A DNA stretch of 64,000 bases, from assembly GCF_014649375.1 (NCBI RefSeq), contig NZ_BMSX01000012.1, positions 1 through 64,000 on the forward strand, read 5' to 3'. Below are positions 33,227 to 40,331 of the stretch, piece by piece. The notes beneath the pieces are model-generated. The model saw nothing but the letters and a program-made list of their open reading frames with translations, was not told the DNA's origin and searched no databases. Made by a program: the position numbers and the translations under genes. Each line of letters begins with the position of its first letter. The first letter of the stretch is position 1. This DNA is from Streptomyces aurantiogriseus (GTDB taxonomy: Bacteria; Actinomycetota; Actinomycetes; Streptomycetales; Streptomycetaceae).

Positions 33227-33850
33227 ATGGCCGGCTCGATGCACCATCCGCAATCCGGCGCCACCGCCCCGCGCAGGCCCGAAGACTTGTACATCACCAG
33301 GCCGCCGTGGGACATCGGCCGACCTCAGCGGGCGTTCGCGGCCCTCGGCCAAGCCGGTGCCCTCCGAGGCAGGGTCCTGGACGTCGGCTGCGGCACGGGG
33401 GAGCACGCGATCATGGCGGCGGAACTCGGCCTGGACGCGACAGGCGTGGATCTCGCCGCGAACGCCCTGCGCACGGCCGAGGACAAGGCCCGCGCCAGAG
33501 GTTGTGCGGTGCGGTTTCTGCGGCACGACGCCCGACGGCTCGGCGAACTCGGCGAGTCCTTCGATACCGTGCTGGACTGCAGGCTCTTCCACATCTTCGA
33601 CGGCGACGACCGCGCCGCCTACGTCAACGGCCTGCGGTCCACGACGTCGCCGGGCGGCCGCTACTTCATGCTCGGGTTCAGCGACCGGCAGCAGGGCGAG
33701 TGGGGGCCGGTGCACAAGCTGACGCGGGCGGAGATCGAAGCCGCCATCGCTGATGGGTGGCGGCTCGACTCCATCGAACCGTCCACGATCGAGATCACCA
33801 ATGACCCGGACGGCATTCGGGCGTGGCTGGTTGCTCTCACCCGTACTTGA
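33227..33850 (+). CDS. Class I SAM-dependent methyltransferase
   Basis: 207 residues. SAM motif I is LRGRVLDVGCGTGEHAIMAA; the acidic loop ATGVDLAANALRTAEDKA and FLRHDARRLGELGESFDTVL follow, then DCRLFHIFDGDDR. It resembles the thiopurine/tellurite-resistance-like small-molecule methyltransferases in layout, but the substrate is not known. GGGAGAG precedes the ATG. Likely under control of the divergent TetR through the operator at 33156-33170. Confidence 0.85.
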   Translation: MAGSMHHPQSGATAPRRPEDLYITRPPWDIGRPQRAFAALGQAGALRGRVLDVGCGTGEHAIMAAELGLDATGVDLAANALRTAEDKARARGCAVRFLRHDARRLGELGESFDTVLDCRLFHIFDGDDRAAYVNGLRSTTSPGGRYFMLGFSDRQQGEWGPVHKLTRAEIEAAIADGWRLDSIEPSTIEITNDPDGIRAWLVALTRT

Positions 33851-33929
33851 CACACCTGTCCAGTGCACCGGCATCCGCACGGACCGCACCGGAAGCGCGC
33901 CCCGCGGGGCCAACCCATAGAGGAACGTC

Positions 33930-34568
33930 ATGCCAACAGCCGAAGCCCGCGTCGGGACCGAGCGGCCCAGCCGGTATCTCGTCCAGCTCTGCAAGCACTT
34001 CTCCAACAAGGGCCGCCACCTCGGCCGCCGGCTCCACGGCCATCCGGGCGGTGATGGTCAGGCGCTCCATGACATGCGGGCTGTGGCGGAGCAGGCGCAG
34101 GTCGAATGGTCCGACACCGAGGGAAAAGTCGCCCTTCCCTGGGGTCAGATCACCCTGCGGGCCACCCCCGGGGCGTTGATACTGCATGTCGAAGCAGCCG
34201 CAGCTGACGACCTCAGGCGGCTGCAGGACCTTGTCGCCGGGCACGTCGGGAGGTTCGGCCGACGTGACGGACTGCAGGTGAACTGGCAAGCAACCGACTC
34301 TCCCCGGCTTTCTCCCGCAGCCGCCGTCGGCGACGCCCAGGTGCCGCCAGGGGATGCCGTGCCGCGTCGCGGTCACCTCAAGGTCGTGGGCGTCGTGGCT
34401 GTCGTCGCAGTCGTCCTCGCCGTACATCTGGGGCTCGGCGGTGTCCTCCTGTCGAATGGGCGGTGGACCGGCTGGGCCGCCGGCGGCCTCCTGGCGGTCG
34501 TTTTGCTGAAGGTTGCGCTCCTGGGTGGGATCGCTATCCGTCGCGGACGGGCCTCGAAGGGGCGCTGA
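33930..34568 (+). CDS. DUF2218 domain protein with C-terminal membrane helices
   Basis: 212 residues. The first ~105 are a DUF2218 domain: RYLVQLCKHFSNKGRHL with the conserved LCKHF...H pattern, then SDTEGKVALPWGQITLRATP and LQDLVAGHVGRFGRRDGLQV. Two hydrophobic segments follow (VVGVVAVVAVVLAVHLGLGG and WAAGGLLAVVLLKVALLGGI). DUF2218 alone is usually ~95 residues and found with iron/siderophore or metal genes; the membrane extension is added here. GAGGAA precedes the ATG. It converges with the lipoprotein at 34607. Confidence 0.85.
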   Translation: MPTAEARVGTERPSRYLVQLCKHFSNKGRHLGRRLHGHPGGDGQALHDMRAVAEQAQVEWSDTEGKVALPWGQITLRATPGALILHVEAAAADDLRRLQDLVAGHVGRFGRRDGLQVNWQATDSPRLSPAAAVGDAQVPPGDAVPRRGHLKVVGVVAVVAVVLAVHLGLGGVLLSNGRWTGWAAGGLLAVVLLKVALLGGIAIRRGRASKGR

Positions 34569-34606
34569 GCACGCTGCGGCACCAGGGATCGGTGGACGCG
34601 CTTGGC

Positions 34607-35485
34607 TCAGTGCCCGCCACTCGCCTCCACGTCGATGCGCTTGGTGAAGGTGCTTCCGCCGTCCTTCGACTCGTACACCCCGTTCTGCGTGGCGGCCAGG
34701 ACGTGCTCGGCGCCGATGGCCGTGAGCGCCTGGGGCTGACCGCCCGGCACCGTTGCCGGCTTTTTCCAAGTGGCTCCGCCGTCGGCACTGCGGTGCAGTC
34801 CACCCGTGGTGTCGATGCCGTACAGCGCCTCCTTCGCGGACCAGGAGAGGAAGGCCATCACCGGCTTCTCGCCCGCGGTGAACGTCTTGCCGCCGTCCGT
34901 ACTGCGAACCACACCGCCGGCCGTGGTGGCGAGGACGAGGTCGGGGTCCTGAGGACTGACCGCGATGTCGAGTGCTTCGAGCGCCGCTCCGTCCTTCCAG
35001 GTGGTGCCGTTCTTACTGGTGCGCAGTCGCGCGTTGGTGGAGTCGTACCCGTAGACGGTGTCGTGGACGTACTCCAGGGAGTGGAAGTCGGACTCTCCCG
35101 AGAGGGACAGGAACTTCCAGCTCTTGCCGGCGTCGGTGCTCTTGATCAGCCCTTTGTTGCCGGGGCCCTCACCGTCGGCGCTGGGGTGTCCGCTGGCGAA
35201 GAAGGTCTTGCTCCCGGCTACGGTGAAGCCCATGTAGTCGTCCTTGTTGCCGCCCACGAGTGTGGGTCGGCCTTGGGCGTCAGGGGTGTAGATGCCTTCG
35301 TGCGTGGCGACGTACAGGCGTTGGTCGGACGGATCCAGGCCGAGGCCGTGGATGTGGCTCACGGTGACGCCGGATTCGGAGTCGGCCGCGGAGGTATCCG
35401 TGTCGTCGCCGCTGCCGGAGCAGGCGGTCAGGGCGAGGCTGAGAGCGACCGCGGTGGCTGCCGCGGCGGCAAGGCGCTGGTTCAT
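34607..35485 (-). CDS. F510_1955-like sialidase-fold (BNR repeat) lipoprotein
   Basis: 292 residues: lipoprotein signal (AAATAVALSLALTACSG), then a beta-propeller with BNR/Asp-box repeats such as STDAGKSWKF, STDGGKTFTA, SADGGATWKK and SKDGGSTFTK. It opens with VSHIHGLGLDPSDQRLYVAT. Members annotated F510_1955 family glycosylhydrolase co-occur with DUF305 and copper genes; no true sialidase active site is evident. Extracytoplasmic, lipid-anchored. A strong terminator upstream separates it from the DUF305 gene, so it needs its own promoter. Confidence 0.85.
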   Translation of the reverse strand: MNQRLAAAAATAVALSLALTACSGSGDDTDTSAADSESGVTVSHIHGLGLDPSDQRLYVATHEGIYTPDAQGRPTLVGGNKDDYMGFTVAGSKTFFASGHPSADGEGPGNKGLIKSTDAGKSWKFLSLSGESDFHSLEYVHDTVYGYDSTNARLRTSKNGTTWKDGAALEALDIAVSPQDPDLVLATTAGGVVRSTDGGKTFTAGEKPVMAFLSWSAKEALYGIDTTGGLHRSADGGATWKKPATVPGGQPQALTAIGAEHVLAATQNGVYESKDGGSTFTKRIDVEASGGH

Positions 35486-35554
35486 GGCTCCTCGGAGGGA
35501 AGGGCGTGTGGCGCACTGGGGGAGAGCGACCGGGCGTGATGAGGGGGGCGGGGT

Positions 35555-35600
35555 GGCCGGCCGTGTTCCGCAGCGCGAACGCTGCGGAACACGGCCGGCC
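35555..35600. terminator. 21-bp hairpin with CGAA loop
   Basis: 35555-35575 pairs perfectly with 35580-35600 around CGAA. It lies about 45 nt beyond the DUF305 stop, on the minus strand, and terminates that gene. Confidence 0.9.
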
Positions 35601-35643
35601 GACGGGGTGACGGGAGCCGAACGGGCGGCTCGCGAGGCGGTGC

Positions 35644-36294
35644 TCAGAGCCGGTCGAGGATGCTCTGCAGCTGCTTGACCTCGGCGGACTGGCCCTCGAC
35701 GATGTCGCCCGCCATCTTCACGGCGTCGGCGTTCTTGCCGTTCTTCTGCTCGTCCTTGGCCATGCTGATCGCGCCGTTGTGGTGCTCGATCATCATGTCG
35801 GCGAACATCTTGTCGAACTCGGCACCCTTCATGCCCTTGAGGTGCTCCATGTCCGCGTCGGACATCATGCCGTCGCCGCTGCCGTGGTCCATACCGTGTC
35901 CGGATTCCGCGGCGGTCGGCTTGTTCCAGGACTTCAGCCAGCCCTGCATCGTCTTGATCTCGGGGTCCTGGGCCTGCTCGATCTTTGCCGCGATGTCCTT
36001 GACCTCGGAGTCCGAGGCTCGGCCGTCGGCGAGCTTGGCCATCTCCAGGGCCTGCTCGTGGTGCGGGATCATCATCTGCGCGAAGGTGACGTCCGCGTCG
36101 TTGAAGTCCGTGGAACCGGCCTCGGCGGACGCCGACGCGGACGCGGAGCTGTTGCTGCTGCCGTGGTCCATGCCACTCATGTCGTCGCCGTTGTCGCCGC
36201 AGGCGGAGAGGAACAGAGCGCCGGCCGTGACGACGCCTACGGCGGCGGCGCGGCGGACGGGCTTGCGGTGCAGGGCACGCGTGAAGGCAGTCAT
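35644..36294 (-). CDS. DUF305 copper-associated lipoprotein
   Basis: 216 residues. Lipobox in AGALFLSACGDNGDDMSGMD. The DUF305 domain has its two His/Met repeats: VTFAQMMIPHHEQALEMAKL and DKMFADMMIEHHNGAISMAK, separated by a Met/His-rich loop (SGHGMDHGSGDGMMSDADME). These paired H-H and M residues are thought to bind copper outside the membrane. GAGGTGA precedes the ATG. The upstream gene on the same strand is the DUF6153-like gene at 36390-36845, 96 nt away. Confidence 0.9.
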   Translation of the reverse strand: MTAFTRALHRKPVRRAAAVGVVTAGALFLSACGDNGDDMSGMDHGSSNSSASASASAEAGSTDFNDADVTFAQMMIPHHEQALEMAKLADGRASDSEVKDIAAKIEQAQDPEIKTMQGWLKSWNKPTAAESGHGMDHGSGDGMMSDADMEHLKGMKGAEFDKMFADMMIEHHNGAISMAKDEQKNGKNADAVKMAGDIVEGQSAEVKQLQSILDRL

Positions 36295-36389
36295 GGTCGA
36301 TTCACCTCGTGGTGTTGATTCTTTGGCTGTTTGTGCGCAGGCGAAGCCGCGGGTTCGCGCGTGGTGCGCGCCCGCGAGAGTGGTTCGGC

Positions 36390-36845
36390 CTACAGCCGCA
36401 GAACTGACAAACGGGTGAGATCGGGCGGGCGTGGCGGGGGATTGGGCCGTGCAGCGGCGGCCACCTTGGCCAGAAGCTCTGCCGGCCACTCCTGGCGACG
36501 GGCGAGCGCCGACCTGACGAGTGCGGTGAGCACCCATGCGCCGAACAGGACCGCCACACAAAGAGAAAGCATGTCCATGGCCATGACGGGCTCGTGCGAA
36601 GACGGCGAGTCCGCCGTATCCATGGCGTGATCGCCCACAACGCTGTCGACGGGAGCGCTCATCGGGTCGTGGCCCGAAGTAGGCGCGTCCGTAACGGTCG
36701 AGTGGGAGGCGGTGCTCATGGCGGAGTGCGTCGACTCGCTGGGATGTCCCAAGCTGTGCATTGCGAAGACACCGAGGGCGAGCACGACGACGAGCAGCAG
36801 GTGCCCAAGGGCGCCTCCTGCGCGTACGTACCGCCTCGCCTTCAC
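36390..36845 (-). CDS. DUF6153-like membrane protein (paralogue 3)
   Basis: 151 residues: helix 1 (GHLLLVVVLALGVFAMHSLG), a His/Met/Ser-rich exported part, a second hydrophobic segment (MAMDMLSLCVAVLFGAWVLT) and the family end PPRPPDLTRLSVLRL. I chose GTG 36845 because ACGGAG lies 6 nt upstream; GTG 36860 is the alternative. Tandem heptamers at 36930-36945 lie in the divergent region shared with the BlaI gene, so BlaI repression is likely. DUF305 is downstream. Confidence 0.72.
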   Translation of the reverse strand: MKARRYVRAGGALGHLLLVVVLALGVFAMHSLGHPSESTHSAMSTASHSTVTDAPTSGHDPMSAPVDSVVGDHAMDTADSPSSHEPVMAMDMLSLCVAVLFGAWVLTALVRSALARRQEWPAELLAKVAAAARPNPPPRPPDLTRLSVLRL

Positions 36846-36929
36846 AAGGGACTCCGTCACTGGCCGTTCTGAATCTGCTCATCCGACAGTACCCAAGGGA
36901 TGCGCCCCTGCCGCCGGAGGGCCCTGATT

Positions 36930-36953
36930 CTGCTGATCTACTAAGCTGATTGG
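36930..36953. promoter_or_regulatory. Tandem heptamer site, proposed BlaI operator
   Basis: CTGCTGA-T-CTACTAA-G-CTGATTG: three related heptamers at 8-nt spacing between divergent DUF6153-like and blaI-like genes. The central CTACTAA recurs at 44230-44245 and 45016-45031 on the minus strand. The spacing shared by the three sites argues for one regulator. Confidence 0.6.
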
Positions 36954-37074
36954 TGTTGAAGGTCACCACCGGCTGGATTCGCTGTGACTCCGTCGGACGT
37001 CAACCGCCACCCACTTACGATGAGCGTTCACTGGTGCCGGAGGGGTGTCGCCTCCATGGGTGAGGGGAGCGGTC

Positions 37075-37443
37075 GTGCGTCAGCTGGGTGAGCTGGAGGC
37101 GGAGATCATGCACCGCTTGTGGGCCTGGGGGCGTCCGGCGAGCGCGCGCGATGTGCTGACGGACATCAACAAGCAGCGGCCCCTCGCCTACAGCACCGTC
37201 AAGACCGTGGCCGACATCCTCCACAACAAGGGCATGCTCAAGCGGCACAAGGAGGGAAGAGCCTGGGTGTATGAGCCCACCTGTACGCGTCAGCAGTACA
37301 CGGCGGCACTGATGCGGCAGGCCCTCGGCGGCAACCCGGACCCGGCCGGAACCCTGGTCAGTTTCCTGGAACAGATGACGCCCGAGGAGACCGACGCTCT
37401 ACGCTCGGCCCTCCGAGTGGTCAAGAGGCGGAGCGAAGCATGA
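37075..37443 (+). CDS. BlaI/MecI/CopY-family repressor
   Basis: 122 residues. Winged helix: LGELEAEIMHRLWAWGRPAS, ARDVLTDINKQRPLAYSTVK then TVADILHNKGMLKRHKEGR. The C-terminal dimerisation part carries QYTAALMRQALGG and LVSFLEQMTPEETDAL. GTG 37075 has GGGGAG 5 nt upstream. The stop overlaps the next gene by ATGA. BlaI proteins are normally inactivated through a partner M56 protease; that partner is the next gene. Paralogue at 45100-45468 is very similar. Confidence 0.9.
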   Translation: MRQLGELEAEIMHRLWAWGRPASARDVLTDINKQRPLAYSTVKTVADILHNKGMLKRHKEGRAWVYEPTCTRQQYTAALMRQALGGNPDPAGTLVSFLEQMTPEETDALRSALRVVKRRSEA

Positions 37444-38342
37444 GCACAGCTGCGGTCCTTGCCGGATACGCCGTTGTGGCGGGTGCCCTGGTGCCGTCCC
37501 TGCTGTCCCGGGCGAAGTGGGCCCACCGCGCCCCGGTGCTTGCGGTCCTCGCCTGGCAGGGCCTTATGGTCACGTTCGTCGTCGCCACCGTCCTCGCGGT
37601 CTACCACCTGCTCCTTTCCGAGGAGCACGCGCACGACGGCCTCGTCGGGCTGATCAGTGCCTGCGGCCTCATCGTCGGTGCTCCGGGCACAGGAACCGCA
37701 TCCGACACGGTCCTGGCGCTCACCGCCCCCGCCGCGGTCGCGGTGCTGCCCCTCGGCTGGCTCGTGCGCTGCGCCTGGCAGGCGCGCCGGGCGCGGCAGC
37801 GCCACCTCGACCTGCTCGTCCTCGTCGGTGAGCCGGCACCCGAATATGACGCCACCGTCGTCGACCACACGGCCCCGGCCGTCTACTGCCTGCCCGGCCG
37901 TCGCTGTCGAGTCGTCATTACGCAAGGTGCGCTGGACGTCCTGTCCGAGGAGCAGTTGCGGGCCGTTCTGGAGCACGAGCGCGCGCACATCGACGGCAGG
38001 CACCACGTACTCCACTTGCTGGCGGAAGCGTTCTCCCGGGCCTTCCCCGGTCTGCCGCTGGGCCGCCACGCCAAGGAACAGACGGCGCTGCTGGTGGAGA
38101 TGATCGCGGATGACCACGCCCTGCGGTCCCATCGGCGGGAGGTGCTCGCAAGCGCGATGTATGAAGTGGCGGCGGGTCGGGTCCCGCCTGTGGCCCTGGG
38201 CGCCGGCGGGACCGGTGCCCTGATTCGTCTCCGGCGCGTGCTCACCCCGCAGCCCCGGCCGCATCGCGCTACCCGGCTGGGGGTGGTCGCGGCGACCGTC
38301 GCGGCGCCGCTGCTGCCACTGCTGGTGGCGTGCGGGCACTGA
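37440..38342 (+). CDS. M56 (BlaR1/MecR1-like) membrane metallopeptidase
   Basis: 300 residues, about four transmembrane helices and a cytoplasmic zincin. The zinc motif HERAH is at about 179-183 (VLEHERAHIDGRHHV) with a distal Glu in LLVEMIADDHALRSHRR. No extracellular penicillin-binding sensor domain is present, so the signal is not beta-lactam sensing as in BlaR1. It overlaps the blaI-like gene by 4 nt. Likely cleaves or triggers loss of BlaI in response to an envelope or metal signal (inference). Confidence 0.88.
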   Translation: MSTAAVLAGYAVVAGALVPSLLSRAKWAHRAPVLAVLAWQGLMVTFVVATVLAVYHLLLSEEHAHDGLVGLISACGLIVGAPGTGTASDTVLALTAPAAVAVLPLGWLVRCAWQARRARQRHLDLLVLVGEPAPEYDATVVDHTAPAVYCLPGRRCRVVITQGALDVLSEEQLRAVLEHERAHIDGRHHVLHLLAEAFSRAFPGLPLGRHAKEQTALLVEMIADDHALRSHRREVLASAMYEVAAGRVPPVALGAGGTGALIRLRRVLTPQPRPHRATRLGVVAATVAAPLLPLLVACGH

Positions 38343-38396
38343 TCCCGCCACTGCTCCATAACGGCGACGTTCCCGCACGTCTCCCGACGATCAGTT

Positions 38397-38564
38397 CTAC
38401 GAAGGGCTGGATGGGTGGGCGCAGGCACCAGCAGTGGGCGAGTTGTCGCCGGCCCTCCGACTGAGATGGGTCGCCAGTGCCTGGAGCAGTGCAGCGGCCG
38501 TCATCTTCACCACCGGATGTTCGAGCACTCGCCGAAGAGTGCCTTGCTGTGATGGCGTGCACAC
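38397..38564 (-). CDS. Possible 55-residue hypothetical protein
   Basis: A small frame starting at GTG with GAGAGG 7 nt upstream. It encodes MCTPSQQGTLRRVLEHPVVK then MTAAALLQALATHLSRRAG and a Pro/Ser-rich tail. The central part could form an amphipathic helix. No family recognised; codon bias in this short stretch is weak support. It lies between the converging M56 and MFS genes, beyond the MFS terminator. It may be spurious. Confidence 0.3.
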   Translation of the reverse strand: MCTPSQQGTLRRVLEHPVVKMTAAALLQALATHLSRRAGDNSPTAGACAHPSSPS

Positions 38565-38616
38565 GGGTTGGCCTCTCTCCCGCCGGCCTGCTGGAGTCGC
38601 TGATGTGTCGGTATAC

Positions 38617-38662
38617 GCCGACGGTCCGCCGGACTCCTGTACGGATCCGGCGGACCGTCGGC
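38617..38662. terminator. 17-bp hairpin downstream of the MFS gene
   Basis: 38617-38633 pairs perfectly with 38646-38662, with a 12-nt loop. It lies 37 nt past the stop of the minus-strand MFS gene at 38699. Confidence 0.85.
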
Positions 38663-38698
38663 CCTGACATCGCCTTGTCTCGGATCGGCAGCCCACGG

Positions 38699-40144
38699 TC
38701 AGACCCCGACCTGCTCGCTCGGCTCCGTCCGCTCGGACTGCTCCTGGTGGGCGGTCGCAGCGGACTTCTCGGTGCGCATCATCAGGAGTGTGATGAGGCC
38801 ACCGACCGCGGCGATGACCGCGGCTGCGGTGAACGCCGCGCTGAAGCCTTCGGTCAGGGCCGGCAGGTCTCCGAGCCGGCCCGCGCCCTGCGAGGTGGCC
38901 AGGGCGGTGAGTGCGGCCAGGCCGAGGGCCGAGCCGATCTGGTAGGTCGTGTTCACGATGCCGGAGGCCAGGCCCGCCTGTTCCTGCGGAGCGCCGGACA
39001 TCGCCGCCATCATTGCCGGGATGTACGCGAGCGACATGCCGAGCGCCGCGACCAGTGAGGCGGGCAGTACGTCGACGACGAAGGAGCCGCTCGGTTCCAC
39101 GGCCGACAGCCACACCAGACCCAGCGCGAGGACCAGCAGCCCGCCGCCGATCAGCGGCTTGGCGCCGAACCTGGCCAGCAGCCGAGCGGTGATCGCGGTC
39201 ATGAAGACCATGAGCAGCACCGTCATCGGCAGCAGCGCGGCACCCGAGGCGAACGCCCCGTAGCCGAGGACCTGCTGCAGGTACAGGTTGAGGAAGTACC
39301 ACATCGGGATCCATGCGGCCCCCAGCAGCGCCATCGCCAGGTTGGCCGAGCCGAGCCGCGGCACGCGCCAGATGCCCAGCGGCATCAGCGGCTGACGCAC
39401 GGTCCGCTGGATGACGAAGAAGAGGGCCAGCAGGGTTGCGGCGCCCAGGAGTTCCAGTACCGTCTGCGTGGATCCCCAGCCGATCTCCGGGGCGCGTACG
39501 ACGGCGAAGACGGCGAGCGCCAGGCCCGCAGTGACTGCGGCGGCGCCCAGGACGTCGATGGCGCCGCGGCGTGGGGCAACCGCCGGCAGAAGCCCGGTGG
39601 CGGCGAGCGTGGCGACGCCGATCGGGACGTAGATGACGAACACCCACGGCCAGCTGAGCCACTCGGTGAAGACACCGCCGAGGAAGACGCCCGCGGTACC
39701 GCCGGCAGGGGCTGCGGCGCCGTAGAGGGCCATGGCCTTGCCGAGTTCCCTCGGGTCGTGCGCGAACAGGGTCATCAGCAGGGTCATCGCGGCCGGGGCG
39801 ATGAGCGCGCCGCCGACGCCCTGTACCGCGCGGCCGACGACCTCCACCCACGCGGTCTGCGCGGCCGCCGCGATGATCGATCCGCCGATCAGCACGGTCC
39901 AGCCGGCGGTGAAGACCCGGCGGGCGCCGAGCAGGTCGGAGAGGCGACCGCCGAGGAGCAGCAGGCCGCCGAAGGCGATGACGTAGGCGTTGAAGACCCA
40001 CTGCAGCTCGCCCTGCGAGAAGCCGAGGTCCTTCTGCATCTCGGGGAGTGCTACCCCGATGATCGAGGTGTCCATGATCACCATGAACTGGGCGGTGGCG
40101 AGCACGGCGAGTGCCCACCAGCGCCTGGGACTGACGGTTGGCAT
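38699..40144 (-). CDS. MFS efflux transporter under CsoR-like control
   Basis: 481 residues of the 14-helix DHA2 family: FMVIMDTSIIGVALPEMQKD near helix 1, motif A GGRLSDLLGARRVFTAGW and AAAPAGGTAGVFLGGVFTEW in the motif C region. ATG 40144 has AAGGGGAAGG immediately upstream. Two perfect CsoR-like palindromes (40181 and 40215) lie 37-87 nt upstream, so this exporter probably responds to copper, unusual for a drug-efflux-type MFS. Substrate unknown; a copper chelate or metallophore is a possibility. Confidence 0.88.
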   Translation of the reverse strand: MPTVSPRRWWALAVLATAQFMVIMDTSIIGVALPEMQKDLGFSQGELQWVFNAYVIAFGGLLLLGGRLSDLLGARRVFTAGWTVLIGGSIIAAAAQTAWVEVVGRAVQGVGGALIAPAAMTLLMTLFAHDPRELGKAMALYGAAAPAGGTAGVFLGGVFTEWLSWPWVFVIYVPIGVATLAATGLLPAVAPRRGAIDVLGAAAVTAGLALAVFAVVRAPEIGWGSTQTVLELLGAATLLALFFVIQRTVRQPLMPLGIWRVPRLGSANLAMALLGAAWIPMWYFLNLYLQQVLGYGAFASGAALLPMTVLLMVFMTAITARLLARFGAKPLIGGGLLVLALGLVWLSAVEPSGSFVVDVLPASLVAALGMSLAYIPAMMAAMSGAPQEQAGLASGIVNTTYQIGSALGLAALTALATSQGAGRLGDLPALTEGFSAAFTAAAVIAAVGGLITLLMMRTEKSAATAHQEQSERTEPSEQVGV

Positions 40145-40180
40145 TGCCTTCCCCTTTCCAGGATCGTCTGTCCGGTTTGG

Positions 40181-40231
40181 ATACCCCCAGGGGGTACCGG
40201 AAAGGGAAGTTAACATACCCCCAGGGGGTAT
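40181..40231. promoter_or_regulatory. Double CsoR-like operator
   Basis: ATACCCCCAGGGGGTAC (40181-40197) and ATACCCCCAGGGGGTAT (40215-40231), with starts 34 nt apart, in the promoter of the MFS gene at 40144. The pair implies tight or cooperative repression. Confidence 0.85.
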
Positions 40232-40270
40232 GGAAGGGGTATGGCCGGCCAAGTTTTCCGCACAGAAAGA

Positions 40271-40313
40271 CGCCGCCTGGCCGCTGTCCTGCGCGGACAG
40301 CGGCCAGGCGGCG
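40271..40313. terminator. 19-bp hairpin downstream of copA
   Basis: 40271-40289 pairs perfectly with 40295-40313 around TGCGC, 18 nt beyond the copA stop on the minus strand. Confidence 0.9.
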
Positions 40314-40331
40314 GTGAGCGGTTCGGAGGGC

